NCBI GenBank assembly: GCA_017305635.1
Contig: JAFKKF010000018.1
Coordinates: 47,186-111,185 of the forward strand
Reading direction: 5' to 3'
DNA from: Hyphomicrobiales bacterium
GTDB taxonomy: Bacteria > Pseudomonadota > Alphaproteobacteria > Rhizobiales > Kaistiaceae
DNA length: 64,000 nucleotides
The translations under genes were made by a program, and so were the position numbers. Positions 1-9,637 of the stretch are shown here, piece by piece; within the stretch, counting starts at the first letter, position 1, and the number at the start of each line of letters is the position of its first letter. The notes beneath the pieces are model-generated. The model saw only the letters and a program-made list of their open reading frames with translations, made no database searches and had not been told where the DNA came from.

Positions 1-1252
1 GCGGGGCATCTACATGGTGCCGCAGGAGCCGCACATCTTCCCGAACCTCTCGGTGCTCGAGAACCTCACCGTCGGGCTGAAGGGCGATCCCGCCGCCAAT
101 GCGCGCCGGGCACGTGAGGTGGCGAAGGAGATCGGCCTCGACGCCGACTTCGCCTCCACCGGCGGCGACCTGTCGATCGCCAGCCAGCAGCTCGTCGAGA
201 TCGTGCGCGGCCTGCTGCGCAACGCCCAGGTCCTGATCCTCGACGAGCCGACCTCGTCCCTCACCCGCCGCGAGGTCGCCAATCTCGCCGCCCAGATGCG
301 GCGGCTGAAGGCGCGGGGCATCGGGCTTCTCTTCATCTCGCACCGGCTGAACGAGGTGCTGGAGCTGACCGACTACACGCAGGTCCTGCGCGACGGACGG
401 ATCGTGTTGAGCGCGCCATCGGCGGAGCTGACCACCGACATGCTGGTCGAGGCCATGCTGCCCGCCGATTTCGCGGCGCCGGCCGAAGAAGCCGCGCGCG
501 GCGACCGCGCCGCCGGCAAAGGCCCGGTCCTGTCGGTCCGCCATCTCTCCAGCCGCGTCTTCCAGGACGTCACCTTCGACGTCCATCCCGGCGAGGTGGT
601 CGGCATTTCCGGCGTCGTCGGCTCCGGCCGCACCGAGCTCGCCGAGGCGATCTACGGCATCGACCCGCATGTCACCGGCGAGGTCCATGTCGCCGGCCGG
701 CCGGTCCCCCGGCGCACGCCGCAGATCTCCCAGGCGATCGGGCTTTCCTACGTGCCCGAGGACCGTCACGCCCACGGCATCTTCCTGGCCCTGCCGAGCG
801 CCCAGACGGTCACCGCCGGGCTCCTCTCCCTCGGCCGTGCGCGCTTCATGCGCATCCACGAGGAGGCCGGCCTGACGCAGGGCTTCATCGATCGCCTGCG
901 CATCAAGCTCTCCTCGCCGATGCAGATGGCGCGCACGCTGAGCGGCGGCAACCAGCAGAAGGTCGTGCTCGCCAAGACGCTGGCGCCCGGGCCGCGCGTC
1001 ATCATCCTCGACGAGCCGACCCGCGGCATCGACGCCCGTGCCCGGCAGGACGTCTACCGCACCATCCGCGAGCTCGCCGCCGACGGCGTGGGCGTCGTCG
1101 TCATCTCCTCCGAGGTGGGCGAGATCGCCGAGGTCAGCGACCGGGTCATGGTGATGAAGCGCGGGCGCCTGTCGGCGCTGCCCGCCGGGGTCAAGGGCGT
1201 CGAGCAGATCTCCGCGGCGATCTTCGCCGCCAATGGCGGCGCGCCGGCATGA
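1..1252 (+). CDS. lsrA: AI-2 ABC importer ATP-binding protein, 5' truncated by window edge
   Basis: This is the dual-NBD ATPase of a CUT2-type importer; only the last 417 codons are inside the window, in frame from base 2, so the first Walker A is missing. NBD1 shows a degenerate signature (LSIASQQ) and Walker [15 protein letters not shown]2 has the degenerate Walker A (GVVGSGRTEL) usual in this class, a good signature LSGGNQQK and Walker B IILDEPTRGID. The stop overlaps the start of the next permease by 4 bases, so it is the first visible gene of a translationally coupled operon ending with an LsrB homologue. The AI-2 assignment rests on that binding protein; from the ATPase alone it could be any ribose- or rhamnose-type importer. 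Confidence 0.85.
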   Translation, partial: RGIYMVPQEPHIFPNLSVLENLTVGLKGDPAANARRAREVAKEIGLDADFASTGGDLSIASQQLVEIVRGLLRNAQVLILDEPTSSLTRREVANLAAQMRRLKARGIGLLFISHRLNEVLELTDYTQVLRDGRIVLSAPSAELTTDMLVEAMLPADFAAPAEEAARGDRAAGKGPVLSVRHLSSRVFQDVTFDVHPGEVVGISGVVGSGRTELAEAIYGIDPHVTGEVHVAGRPVPRRTPQISQAIGLSYVPEDRHAHGIFLALPSAQTVTAGLLSLGRARFMRIHEEAGLTQGFIDRLRIKLSSPMQMARTLSGGNQQKVVLAKTLAPGPRVIILDEPTRGIDARARQDVYRTIRELAADGVGVVVISSEVGEIAEVSDRVMVMKRGRLSALPAGVKGVEQISAAIFAANGGAPA

Positions 1253-2271
1253 AGCGGATCGTGAAGAGCCGCGAGCTGCTCGTGCTGGCGCTGCTGGTCG
1301 CCATGATCCTTGCGGTCTCCACCGTCAATGCCGCGGTGCTCCGGCCGATCACGCTGATCAACATCGTCAATTCCTCGCTCTTCCTGATGCTGATCGCCAT
1401 CGGCCAGATGTTCGTGGTGCTCACCCGCGGCATCGACGTCTCGGTCGGCGCCATTGCCGGCCTCGCCGCCGTCATCTTCGGCCTCGCCCTCAATGCCGGC
1501 TTCCCGCTGCCGCTCGCCATGCTCGCGGCGCTGGTGACCGGGCTCGCCTGCGGCTCGTTCAATGCCGCGGGCATCGTCGTCTTCGGAGTGCCGCCGATCA
1601 TCATGACGCTCGGCGCCCTCGGCGCCTATCGCGGCCTGATGCGGGTGCTGACCGGCGGCAGCTGGATCGAGTCGATCCCGCAGTCGATCAAGTCGCTTGC
1701 GGTGACGCGCTATCAGAGCGTGCCGCTGATGGTCTGGGCGATCGCCGTCCTCGTCGTCGTCCTTGCCGTGCTCCTTTCGCGCATCAAGTCGGTGCGCAAT
1801 TTCTACGCCGTCGGCGACAATCGCGAGGGCGCCTATCTCCTCGGCATCAACGTGCGGGCGACGGAGTTTACCGCCTATGCCCTGGCGGGGCTCTTCTCCG
1901 GCGCCGCGGCGATCGTCTTCACCGGGCAGATCGGCTTCGTCCCCATGCAGACCGGCTCCGGGCAGGAGCTGAAGGCCATTGCCGCGGTCGTCCTCGGCGG
2001 CGTCGGCCTCATGGGCGGCACCGGCTCCATCTGGTCGGCGGTGATCGGCGCCCTGTTCCTGACGGCGATCGACTCCATGATGATCTTCCTGAAGGTCCCC
2101 GGCTCCTGGAACAATGCCGTCGCCGGTGCCGTGCTGCTCGCCGTGGTGGTGTTCGACTACCTGATCCGCCGCACCGTCCGCAATCGCCAGCTCGCCATGC
2201 GTGCCGCCGAGATGCATCGCGCCGAGGAGGATCACGACCGGGCGCTGCAGCCGAGGGAGGCCGCGCGATGA
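1249..2271 (+). CDS. lsrC: AI-2 ABC importer permease LsrC-like
   Basis: The protein has 340 residues, the usual length for an LsrC/RbsC-type permease (BPD_transp_2 family), and hydrophobic helices throughout. It starts with ATG overlapping the ATPase stop in ATGA. The segment GQMFVVLTRGIDVSVGAIAGL is the family's conserved region near residues 50-70, and LGGVGLMGGTGSIW near residue 250 is the EAA-like cytoplasmic loop region. It should form the membrane channel with the second permease encoded just downstream. Substrate specificity is inferred from the neighbouring binding protein. Confidence 0.85.
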   Translation: MKRIVKSRELLVLALLVAMILAVSTVNAAVLRPITLINIVNSSLFLMLIAIGQMFVVLTRGIDVSVGAIAGLAAVIFGLALNAGFPLPLAMLAALVTGLACGSFNAAGIVVFGVPPIIMTLGALGAYRGLMRVLTGGSWIESIPQSIKSLAVTRYQSVPLMVWAIAVLVVVLAVLLSRIKSVRNFYAVGDNREGAYLLGINVRATEFTAYALAGLFSGAAAIVFTGQIGFVPMQTGSGQELKAIAAVVLGGVGLMGGTGSIWSAVIGALFLTAIDSMMIFLKVPGSWNNAVAGAVLLAVVVFDYLIRRTVRNRQLAMRAAEMHRAEEDHDRALQPREAAR

Positions 2272-3350
2272 AGGCCGCAAGCCTGCTCCGCACCTGGGAA
2301 TTCATGCTCGCCGTGGTGCTGGTCCTCGAGCTCATCGTGCTCGGCCTGATCAACCCGTCCTTCCTCAACGTCGAGAACCTCCTCTTCTCGACCAGCGACT
2401 TCGCGCACGTGATCATCGCGGCGGTCGGCCTGACGCTCATCATCATGACCGGCGGCATCGACATTTCCGGCGTGTCGGTGATGGGCCTCGCCTCCATCGT
2501 CCTCGGCCTCGCCTTCATCGCCGGCGCGCCGATCGGTCTGGCGGCCGCCATCGCGCTTGCCGTCGGGATCGCGGCGGGCGCCTTCAACGGCGCCGTGATC
2601 GCGAGCACCGACGTCAATCCCCTCATCGTCACCCTCGCCACGCTCTTCCTCTATGCCGGCATCGCGACCGGCCTGCCGACCCTCCTCGACATGCTCGGCT
2701 TCGTCGCCTATGGCGCCGGTGGCTTCGAGGCCTACCAGTACGAGGGCATTACCGGGCTGCCGAAGAGCTTCACCTGGATCGGCAGCGGGCGGATCGGCTG
2801 GGTGCCGATGCCGCTCGTCGTGGTGCTCGTCTTCGCGGCCGTCGCCACCTTCCTGATGCTGCGCACCCGCTTCGGCCGCTATCTGAAGCTGATCGGGGTG
2901 TCGCCGGCGGTGGCGCACTTCACCGGCGTTCCGATCCGGCGGACGCTGGTCGCGGTCTATGCCATCAACGGCTTCACCGCCGCGGTCGCCGGCCTCGTGC
3001 TCACCGCCTATCTCGGCTCGGCGCGTTCCGATCTCGGCAGCGAGGCCCTCCTCAGCATCATCACCGCGGTCGTGCTCGGCGGCTCCTCGATCTATGGCGG
3101 CGAGGGTTCCGTGCTCGGCACGCTGCTCGCCGGCTTCGTCATCGGCTTCATGCGGCAGGGACTGCTGGCGCTCGGCATCACCAGCGACGTGGTCCCGGTC
3201 ATCATCGGCGGCCTGCTCGTCGGCTCGGTCGCGCTCAGGATCGGCCTCGCCAAGCTCAATACCCGCCTCGCCAACCGTGCGGCCTTCGCGGCCGAGCGGA
3301 TGGCGGTGGGAGGAAACGGCGCTTCGCTCTCGAACGGAGACCCGCACTAG
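2268..3350 (+). CDS. lsrD: AI-2 ABC importer permease LsrD-like
   Basis: This is the second permease of the importer, 360 residues, starting at ATG 2268, which overlaps the previous stop in ATGA. It shares the CUT2 permease pattern: an N-terminal helix, [20 protein letters not shown] near residues 60-80, and the loop [17 protein letters not shown] near residue 265. It is somewhat longer than E. coli LsrD, with an insertion around residues 150-180 (a tyrosine- and glycine-rich stretch before [10 protein letters not shown]). It is 55 bases upstream of the binding protein gene, which has its own strong ribosome-binding site. Confidence 0.85.
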   Translation: MKAASLLRTWEFMLAVVLVLELIVLGLINPSFLNVENLLFSTSDFAHVIIAAVGLTLIIMTGGIDISGVSVMGLASIVLGLAFIAGAPIGLAAAIALAVGIAAGAFNGAVIASTDVNPLIVTLATLFLYAGIATGLPTLLDMLGFVAYGAGGFEAYQYEGITGLPKSFTWIGSGRIGWVPMPLVVVLVFAAVATFLMLRTRFGRYLKLIGVSPAVAHFTGVPIRRTLVAVYAINGFTAAVAGLVLTAYLGSARSDLGSEALLSIITAVVLGGSSIYGGEGSVLGTLLAGFVIGFMRQGLLALGITSDVVPVIIGGLLVGSVALRIGLAKLNTRLANRAAFAAERMAVGGNGASLSNGDPH

Positions 3351-3405
3351 GGGGCCGCGGAACGGCCCCGACCAGGAAGAACTGCATCCAACGGAGGAAA
3401 TGGAT

Positions 3406-4443
3406 ATGAGATTCGGACACAGGACACTCGGTATCGTCGCCGCCTCGGTGCTGGCATTCGGGCTGTCGGCGACCGCCGGCCTCGCCGCCGACGCCAAGAT
3501 CGCCTTCATCCCCAAGCTGACCGGCGTCGGCTTCTTCGAGTCGGGCGGCAAGGGCGCCGTCGCCATGGGCAAGGAGCTCGGCGTCGAGGTGAAGTATGAT
3601 GGCCCCTCGGAAGCCTCGGTCTCCGGCCAGGTCGAGTTCATCAACAACTTCGTCAACCAGGGCTACAACGCCATCGCCATCTCGTCGCTCTCGCCCGACG
3701 GGCTCTGCGAGTCGCTGAAGCGCGCCATGGACCGCGGCGTCAAGGTCCTGACCTGGGACAGCGACGTGAATCCGGAATGCCGCAGCTACTACATCGACCA
3801 GGGCACGCCCGACCAGCTCGGCGCGCTCCTCGTCCAGATGGCGGCCGACCAGATGAAGGATCCGACCGCGCCGAAGAAGGTCGCCTTCCACTATTCCTCG
3901 CCGACGGTGACCGACCAGAACCAGTGGACGGAAGTCGCCAAGCGCATCATCGCGGAGAAGTATCCGAGCTGGCAGGTGGTGGCGACCGAGTTCTCGAACC
4001 AGGACGCGCAGAAGGCGGTGCAGGTGCCGACCGCGCTCTTCCAGACCTATCCCGATCTCGACGCCGTCATCTGCCCCGACGCCAATGCCCTGCCGGGCAC
4101 CGCCCAGGCGGCCGAGAACCTCGGCATTGCCGGCAACGTCATCATCACCGGCTTCTCGACCCCGAACACGATGCGCCAATACGTGAAGTCGGGCACCGTC
4201 AAGCAGTTCGGCCTGTGGGACGTGGTCGTGCAGGGCAAGCTCTCGGTCTTCATCGCCAACGAGCTCGTCAAGGGCAAGACCTTCAAGGTCGGCGACAAGA
4301 TCGAGATCCCCGGCATCGGCACCGTCGAGGTGAGCCCCAACTCGGTCCAGGGCTACAAGTACGAAGCCGACAATAACGGCATCATCCTCCTGCCGGAGCG
4401 CACCGTTTTCACCGCCGACAACATCGACAAGTTCGACTTCTGA
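3406..4443 (+). CDS. lsrB: Autoinducer-2 binding protein LsrB
   Basis: This periplasmic binding protein (345 residues) is very close to enteric LsrB across its whole length, including [48 protein letters not shown] and [10 protein letters not shown]. The residues known to contact AI-2 in LsrB (a Lys in FIPK, an Asp in TWDSD, Asp-Gln in VTDQN, and Pro and Ala in the PDANALP region) all appear to be present. Residues 1-28 form a signal peptide ending at LAA. I chose ATG 3406 over ATG 3400 because GGAGG at 3393-3397 is only 2 bases from the latter and 8 from the former. It ends the operon and is followed by a terminator. No LsrK, LsrF, LsrG or LsrR gene lies in the window. Confidence 0.92.
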   Translation: MRFGHRTLGIVAASVLAFGLSATAGLAADAKIAFIPKLTGVGFFESGGKGAVAMGKELGVEVKYDGPSEASVSGQVEFINNFVNQGYNAIAISSLSPDGLCESLKRAMDRGVKVLTWDSDVNPECRSYYIDQGTPDQLGALLVQMAADQMKDPTAPKKVAFHYSSPTVTDQNQWTEVAKRIIAEKYPSWQVVATEFSNQDAQKAVQVPTALFQTYPDLDAVICPDANALPGTAQAAENLGIAGNVIITGFSTPNTMRQYVKSGTVKQFGLWDVVVQGKLSVFIANELVKGKTFKVGDKIEIPGIGTVEVSPNSVQGYKYEADNNGIILLPERTVFTADNIDKFDF

Positions 4444-4460
4444 TCACGGCGCGACGACGG

Positions 4461-4490
4461 CATGCCGCGGCCCGCAAGGGCCGCGGCATG
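4461..4490 (+). terminator. Strong stem-loop after lsrB
   Basis: A perfect 13-bp stem (CATGCCGCGGCCC with its complement) encloses a GCAA tetraloop and is followed by TTCTTGT. It begins 18 bases after the lsrB stop codon. It is the likely end of the lsr transcript; the short, interrupted T-run makes it an imperfect intrinsic terminator, so RNA 3'-end protection is also possible. The rest of 4491-4700 shows nothing I can interpret. Confidence 0.7.
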
Positions 4491-4711
4491 TTCTTGTGAA
4501 TGAGGCGCAGTCCGCCGGCCGGCGCGCCAGCCGCCGCGGACGGATTCCGGCTTCCCCGTCGCGGAGGCTGACCGCCCTCGGAACACGCGCGCCCGCGGCG
4601 CCCATCCCTTCCTCAACGCGAATGATCCGCCTGCCGGCCGGCAGCGCGCTGCCGGATGTGGCATGCCGTCGCCCGTCGCCGCGCGATGCGCGCTTGCTCG
4701 ACGGCCAATCA

Positions 4712-4724
4712 TAGTATCATATTA
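4712..4724. promoter_or_regulatory. Candidate operator of the adjacent GntR regulator
   Basis: TAGTATCATATTA is a 13-base near-palindrome: all pairs around the central C match except one (G at position 3 against T at position 11). It is the only AT-rich patch in this intergenic region and lies about 30 bases before the start of the GntR/FCD gene. Operators of FadR-subfamily GntR proteins are often short palindromes of the TNNTATNATANNA kind, so autoregulation is the simplest reading. This is inference from position and symmetry only. Confidence 0.45.
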
Positions 4725-4754
4725 GCGTAGAGGGGCGTGCCGGGGCAGGCGAGC

Positions 4755-5591
4755 ATGAGGGCGGAAACCGGGTCGGACGTTACGGGTGAAGCGGTCGATC
4801 GCGGCGCGTGGGATGCCGTGCTCGCGCGCTCGCGGCGCCCTGCTCTCGACGGGGCGCCGATCTCCGGTCGCGGCCTCCTCGGTCAGGTGGTCCATGCGGT
4901 CGGCCCGCGCATATTGAGCGGCGATCTCGCGCCCGGCGAGGCATTGCCCAACGAAGCCACCTGGGCCGATCAGCTCGGCGTCAGCCGTACGATCCTGCGT
5001 GAGGCGACCAAGGTCCTGATCAGCAAGGGCCTGCTCGAGTCGCGGCCGAAGACCGGCACCCGCGTCCGTCCCGCCGAGGCGTGGAACCTCCTCGACCCCG
5101 ACGTCCTGACATGGCAGCTCGAGCGCCGGCCGCGCGAACGGTTCGTGCGCGAGATCTTCGAATTGCGCCGGGCGTTCGAGCCGAGTGTCGCGGCGCTGGC
5201 CGCGAGCCGCGCCTCGCCGGCGGAGCTGCGCGAGATGGCCGAGGTCCTCGACCTGATGGAGGAGGCCGGCGACGACGGCCAGCGCTTCATCGGCCCGGAT
5301 ACCCGGTTCCACCGCATCATCCTCGAGGCCGCGCATAACGGCATGCTGCGCTCGCTGAGCGGCATCATCGATACCGCCCTCACGCTCAGCATGTATCTCT
5401 CGCTCGACAACCCGCGCGGCCAGCGGCACGCAATGCCCCTGCACCGTGCCATCCACCGCGCCTTCCTCCGCCGCGATCCGAAGGCCGCCCACGCGGCGAT
5501 GGACCGGCTGATCGACGAGGCGGAAGAGGATGCCCTCCGCGCCCTGCGACGGAGCCAGAGAAAGAAGAAGACGAAGGGACGCGGGCCATGA
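4755..5591 (+). CDS. GntR/FadR-subfamily (FCD) transcriptional regulator
   Basis: The 278-residue protein has an N-terminal winged helix-turn-helix (about residues 38-100, with the hallmark SGDLAPGEALPNE and LGVSRTILREA) and a C-terminal all-helical FCD ligand-binding domain. Metal-binding-type residues of FCD domains are seen in DTRFHRIILEAAHN and the later histidine-rich LHRAIHRA. A GTG at 4737 would add six residues, but the spacing there is poor. It sits between the lsr operon and a polyamine-type transporter, both on the same strand, so it could control either. It is not related to LsrR, which is a SorC/DeoR-type protein. Confidence 0.85.
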   Translation: MRAETGSDVTGEAVDRGAWDAVLARSRRPALDGAPISGRGLLGQVVHAVGPRILSGDLAPGEALPNEATWADQLGVSRTILREATKVLISKGLLESRPKTGTRVRPAEAWNLLDPDVLTWQLERRPRERFVREIFELRRAFEPSVAALAASRASPAELREMAEVLDLMEEAGDDGQRFIGPDTRFHRIILEAAHNGMLRSLSGIIDTALTLSMYLSLDNPRGQRHAMPLHRAIHRAFLRRDPKAAHAAMDRLIDEAEEDALRALRRSQRKKKTKGRGP

Positions 5592-5719
5592 GCGCGGGCG
5601 GGCGGCAGCCCCGTCGCGGGGCCCGGTTCGGAGGCGGCTCCGGATCCGCCGCGGAATGTCATTGTCGGAGGGGGCTGGGCATAGCCCCCGGGTAAGGGTT
5701 CATCAGAGGGAGATCGTCA

Positions 5720-6748
5720 ATGCGCAGCATATCAAGGTTCCTGCTTTCAGCCGCCGCGGCCGTGGCCGCGACCGCTTTCGTTGCCGCTCCTGGCTTCGCC
5801 AAGGAGCTTCGGATCCTCGCATGGGAAGGCTATGCCGACCCCGACTGGGTCAAGGCCTTCGAGGCCGAATGCAAGTGCGACGTCAGCGTCGTCTTCATCG
5901 GCACCGACGACGAGATCTGGGCCAAGATCAAGGGTAGCGAAGGCAAGGACTTCGACCTCTTCGCCGTCAATACCGCGCAGCTCCAGCGCTACATCGACGC
6001 CGGCCTCACCACCCCCTACGACCTCGACAAGGTGCCGAACCAGAAGGAGACGCTGGAGCGCTTCCGCGATCTCTCCAAGGTCACCGGCGTCATGCGCGAC
6101 GGCAAGGTGATGGCGATCCCCTATGCCTTCGACTCGATCGGCATCATCTACGACACCGACAAGGTCAAGGAGGCGCCGACCTCGTGGAAGGTGCTCTGGG
6201 ACCCGAAATATGCCGGCAAGGTGCTCGGCTATGACAATGGCGAGCACAATTTCACCATCACGGCGCTGACCATGGGGATCGCCGATCCGTTCAACCTCAC
6301 CGACGATCAGCTCAAGGAGGCCGAGACCAAGTTGATCGACATGAAGAAGAACGTGCTCAGCTTCTACACCACCGCCGACGAGGCGCTGCAGCTCTACCAG
6401 CACAACGACATCGACATCATCTTCGCCAATTACGGCCAGCAGCAGGTGAAGACGATGCTTGATGCCGGCGCGCACATCGCCTACGTCAACCCGTCCGAAG
6501 GCGCGCCCGCCTGGCTCGACACCTGGGCGATGACCAGTGGCGTGCAGGATAAGGAGCTGGCGGAGTCCTGGGTCAACTTCGTGCTCCAGAAGCAGATCGG
6601 CCAGCAGCTCTCCGAACGCACCGGCTTCGGCAACACGGTGGTGCCCTTCGACAGCGCCAAGCCTGGCGACAAGCTGGTCTGGCTGCGCGACGTCGAGGAC
6701 CCGACCAGGCGCGCCGACCTGTGGAACGAGGTCAAGGCCTCTCCGTAG
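5720..6748 (+). CDS. Spermidine/putrescine-type ABC transporter substrate-binding protein
   Basis: This 342-residue periplasmic binding protein of the PotD/PotF family has a signal peptide (residues 1-27, ending GFA) and the family opening ELRILAWEGYADPDWVKAFE. It is followed by GTDDEIWAKI and an IPYAFDSIGIIYD motif typical of the hinge region. GAGGGAG precedes the ATG at a good distance. It heads a four-gene transporter operon (SBP, ATPase, two permeases), but a stem-loop separates it from the ATPase. The substrate is polyamine-like by family; other opine- or amine-type ligands are equally possible. Confidence 0.85.
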   Translation: MRSISRFLLSAAAAVAATAFVAAPGFAKELRILAWEGYADPDWVKAFEAECKCDVSVVFIGTDDEIWAKIKGSEGKDFDLFAVNTAQLQRYIDAGLTTPYDLDKVPNQKETLERFRDLSKVTGVMRDGKVMAIPYAFDSIGIIYDTDKVKEAPTSWKVLWDPKYAGKVLGYDNGEHNFTITALTMGIADPFNLTDDQLKEAETKLIDMKKNVLSFYTTADEALQLYQHNDIDIIFANYGQQQVKTMLDAGAHIAYVNPSEGAPAWLDTWAMTSGVQDKELAESWVNFVLQKQIGQQLSERTGFGNTVVPFDSAKPGDKLVWLRDVEDPTRRADLWNEVKASP

Positions 6749-6771
6749 CGTCGCATTCCCGACATTGCCGA

Positions 6772-6794
6772 CGGCGGGGGATCGTCCCCCGCCG
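6772..6794 (+). other. Intercistronic stem-loop between SBP and transporter genes
   Basis: A 10-bp perfect stem (CGGCGGGGGA against TCCCCCGCCG) closes a 3-base loop 24 bases after the binding-protein stop. There is no T-run, so it is unlikely to be a full terminator. It is well placed to stabilise the upstream mRNA segment or to cause partial termination, so that the binding protein is made in excess over the membrane components. Confidence 0.6.
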
Positions 6795-6821
6795 CCGCTT
6801 CATCGAGGCATCGGATGGCCA

Positions 6822-7913
6822 ATGGATGAGATGCCGAAGACGCTGGTCGAGCTGCGCGACGTCGCCAAGCGCTACGGCGGCACCGAGGTGCTGCACGGCG
6901 TCAACCTGGCGCTCCGCGACGGCGAGTTCATGACCGTCCTGGGGCCGAGCGGCTCGGGAAAGACGACCATCCTAAGGATCATCGGAGGCCTGATCCGGCC
7001 GTCCGGCGGCGCCGTGTTCCTCGACGGCGTCGACATCTCGGCCATGCCGATCAACCAGCGGCCGTTCAATACGGTCTTCCAGGATTATGCGCTGTTCCCG
7101 CACATGACCGTTGCCGCCAATGTCGGCTATGGGCTGACCGTGCGCGGGGTCGCGCGGGCCGAGATCCGCAAGAAGGTCGACGAGGCCCTGCATCTCGTTG
7201 CCCTCGACGGCTTCGGCACGCGCTATCCGGCCGAACTGAGCGGCGGCCAGCAGCAGCGCGTTGCGCTTGCGCGGGCGATCATCTGCCAGCCGCGCCTTAT
7301 CCTCCTCGACGAGCCCCTCGGGGCGCTCGATGCCGAATTGCGCCGCCAGATGCAGCGCTTCCTGAAGCAGATCCAGCGCGAGATACGGACGACCTTCCTC
7401 TTCATCACCCATGACCAGGAGGAAGCCGTCACCATCGCCGACCGCATCTGCGTGATGAACCGGGGCGGTATCGAGCAGATCGGCTCGCCGCGGGAAGTCT
7501 ATTACCGTCCGGCCAACGAATATGTCGCCCGCTTCTTCGGCGACAACAACCTGATCGACGCCACCGTCGCCGACAGCGGCGCGGACGGCCTGAGGCTCGC
7601 TTCCGCGAGTGGAGAATTCCGCGCCCGCACCTCCCTCGCCGGCATCGCGCGGGGCCAGGCCGGCAAGGTCCTCGTCCGTCCGGAAGCCATCGTGCTCGGG
7701 GACGCGGCGGGCGGCCAGAACCGGATCCGTGTCCGCATCGAGGATGCGAGCTTCGTCGGCCCGGTATCGCAGGTCCGCGTCCGCGCGGTCGCGAAGCCCG
7801 ACCTTGCGCTGCTGGTCAAGCTGCCGAGCCGCGCCGAGGGCATTCTGCTGGCGCCGGGGAGCGAGATGGAGGCGAGCTGGAGCGAGAGCGAATGTCACTT
7901 CGTGCCGGCATAG
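6822..7913 (+). CDS. PotA-type ABC transporter ATP-binding protein
   Basis: The 363-residue ATPase has Walker A GPSGSGKTT (around residue 45), signature LSGGQQQR, Walker B LILLDEPLGALD and a switch histidine in FITHDQEE. A C-terminal TOBE domain (about residues 290-360, with VLVRPEAIVLG) is typical of the PotA/UgpC/FbpC class. It overlaps the following permease gene by 22 bases. It powers uptake with the two permeases and the upstream binding protein. Confidence 0.9.
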   Translation: MDEMPKTLVELRDVAKRYGGTEVLHGVNLALRDGEFMTVLGPSGSGKTTILRIIGGLIRPSGGAVFLDGVDISAMPINQRPFNTVFQDYALFPHMTVAANVGYGLTVRGVARAEIRKKVDEALHLVALDGFGTRYPAELSGGQQQRVALARAIICQPRLILLDEPLGALDAELRRQMQRFLKQIQREIRTTFLFITHDQEEAVTIADRICVMNRGGIEQIGSPREVYYRPANEYVARFFGDNNLIDATVADSGADGLRLASASGEFRARTSLAGIARGQAGKVLVRPEAIVLGDAAGGQNRIRVRIEDASFVGPVSQVRVRAVAKPDLALLVKLPSRAEGILLAPGSEMEASWSESECHFVPA

Positions 7914-8779
7914 ACGTCGCCGAGCTCGACGAGGGCCGCCGCGCGCGCTCCTACCGGATCGCGACGACGGCGCTTGCCTATCTCATCCCCGGCGTCTTCA
8001 TCCTCCTGCCGCTGATCCTCTTCCTCGTCCAGAGCTTCTACTACGTCGACCATGGCAAGGAGGTGCACGAGCTGACGCTCAGGAACTATGTCCGCTTCTT
8101 CAACGACGCGGCCTTCGTGCCGGTATTCCTGCGGACCTGCATCCTCTGCCTCGCGGTGGCGGTGATCGCCGTCGCCTTCGCCTATCCGGTCGCCTACCTG
8201 CTCGCGAGCATCGAGGGCCGGCGGAAATACGTCTTCGCCCTCGCCTTCGTCATTCCCCTGATGATGAGCTACATCATCAAGATCTACGCCATCCGGGCAA
8301 TCCTCGGCAGCAACGGATTCCTCAACCGCATCCTGCTCGCCCTCGGCATCATCGATGCCCCGCTGACCTTCCTGATCTTCAACCTCCAGGCGGTCGCGCT
8401 GACGCTCGCGATCCTTCTCCTGCCTTTCGCGATCCTGCCGATCTTCATCGCCCTCGAACGCATCCCGCGCAACGTCCTCGATGCATCCGCCGACCTCGGC
8501 GCGTCGGCATGGCAGACCTTCCGGCGGGTGATCTGGCCCCTTTCGCTGCAGGGAACCGTGGTCGCCGCGACCTTTACCTTCGTCCTCGCCCTCGGCGATT
8601 TCGTCACGCCCCAGATGGTCGGCGGCACCAGCGGCATGACCTTCGGGCGCATCATCTACAGCCAGTTCGGATTCGCCTTCAACTGGCCCTTCGGCGCGGC
8701 GCTCTCGGTCGTCCTCCTCGCCCTCGTGCTCGTCGCCCTGGCGATAACCGGCCTCGTCACGCGGAGGCATCCGTCGTGA
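7892..8779 (+). CDS. PotB-type ABC transporter permease
   Basis: This is a 295-residue inner-membrane permease with about six helices and the cytoplasmic EAA loop near residues 195-215 (LDASADLGASAWQTFRRVIWPLS), which docks on the ATPase. The ATG lies inside the end of the ATPase gene, and the stop overlaps the next gene's GTG, so the unit is translationally coupled. The homology class is the PotB/PotH permease family. Confidence 0.88.
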   Translation: MSLRAGIDVAELDEGRRARSYRIATTALAYLIPGVFILLPLILFLVQSFYYVDHGKEVHELTLRNYVRFFNDAAFVPVFLRTCILCLAVAVIAVAFAYPVAYLLASIEGRRKYVFALAFVIPLMMSYIIKIYAIRAILGSNGFLNRILLALGIIDAPLTFLIFNLQAVALTLAILLLPFAILPIFIALERIPRNVLDASADLGASAWQTFRRVIWPLSLQGTVVAATFTFVLALGDFVTPQMVGGTSGMTFGRIIYSQFGFAFNWPFGAALSVVLLALVLVALAITGLVTRRHPS

Positions 8780-9567
8780 TCCGTCTCTCGCGCGGCGCCA
8801 ACGCCGTCCTCCTCTCGATCGCCGCCTTCGTGCTCGTCGTCCTCTATGGGCCGCTCCTCGTCGCGGTGTTCTTCTCGTTCTTCACCTTCGAGAACAATGC
8901 CGTGAACTGGGGCAGCTTCTCCTTCGACGCCTATGCGTCGCTGGCGCATGACGAGGGGATCATCACGGCCGTCCTCAACACCTTCCTGGTCGGTGCCGTC
9001 GCCGTGTCCATCGCGCTCGTCCTCGGCACGGCGCTGGCGTTCCACTACAATGGCAGCCGCTCGCGCTTCCGCGAGCTTCTGCAGCTGGTCATCTTCCTTC
9101 CCTTCCTGATGCCGCCGATCATCACCGGCCTGTCGCTGCTCGTATTCTTCCGCGAGGCCGACATTCCCCGCTCGCTCATTACGGTGATCATCGGCCATGC
9201 GGTCTTCGTCCTGGCGCTGGTCTACCGCATCATCCTCAACCGCCTGCAGACGCTTCCCTCGAGCCTCGTGGCGGCATCGCTCGACCTCGGCGCCAGCCGC
9301 TGGCAGACGTTCCGCTACGTGCTGGCGCCGGCGCTGATGCCGGCGATCGGCTCGGCCGCGATCCTCGCCTTCGCGCTCTCCTTCGATGAAACCCTGATCA
9401 CCCTCCTCGTCACCGGCACTTCCTCGACCCTGCCGATGCGCCTCTGGGCGATGATGCGCATGGGCTTCAGCCCGGACATCAACGCCCTCGTCGCCCTCAT
9501 CCTCATCGGCAGCACGATGCTGGCGCTGCTCGCCATGCGTTTCGTCGGCGCCCCGGCGCGGCGCTGA
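8776..9567 (+). CDS. PotC-type ABC transporter permease
   Basis: The second permease (263 residues) starts at GTG 8776, overlapping the previous stop in GTGA. The EAA loop appears as AASLDLGASRWQTFRYVLAPALMP near residues 170-192. The conserved late segment SFDETLITLLVTG matches the PotC/PotI family. It ends the operon. Confidence 0.88.
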   Translation: MIRLSRGANAVLLSIAAFVLVVLYGPLLVAVFFSFFTFENNAVNWGSFSFDAYASLAHDEGIITAVLNTFLVGAVAVSIALVLGTALAFHYNGSRSRFRELLQLVIFLPFLMPPIITGLSLLVFFREADIPRSLITVIIGHAVFVLALVYRIILNRLQTLPSSLVAASLDLGASRWQTFRYVLAPALMPAIGSAAILAFALSFDETLITLLVTGTSSTLPMRLWAMMRMGFSPDINALVALILIGSTMLALLAMRFVGAPARR

Positions 9568-9637
9568 GCCAGGCAATCGGCGGATTCCGGGACGGTCTGG
9601 CCGTGCCCGGCCGAGTCAAATAAGCTTGTCCCACGAT

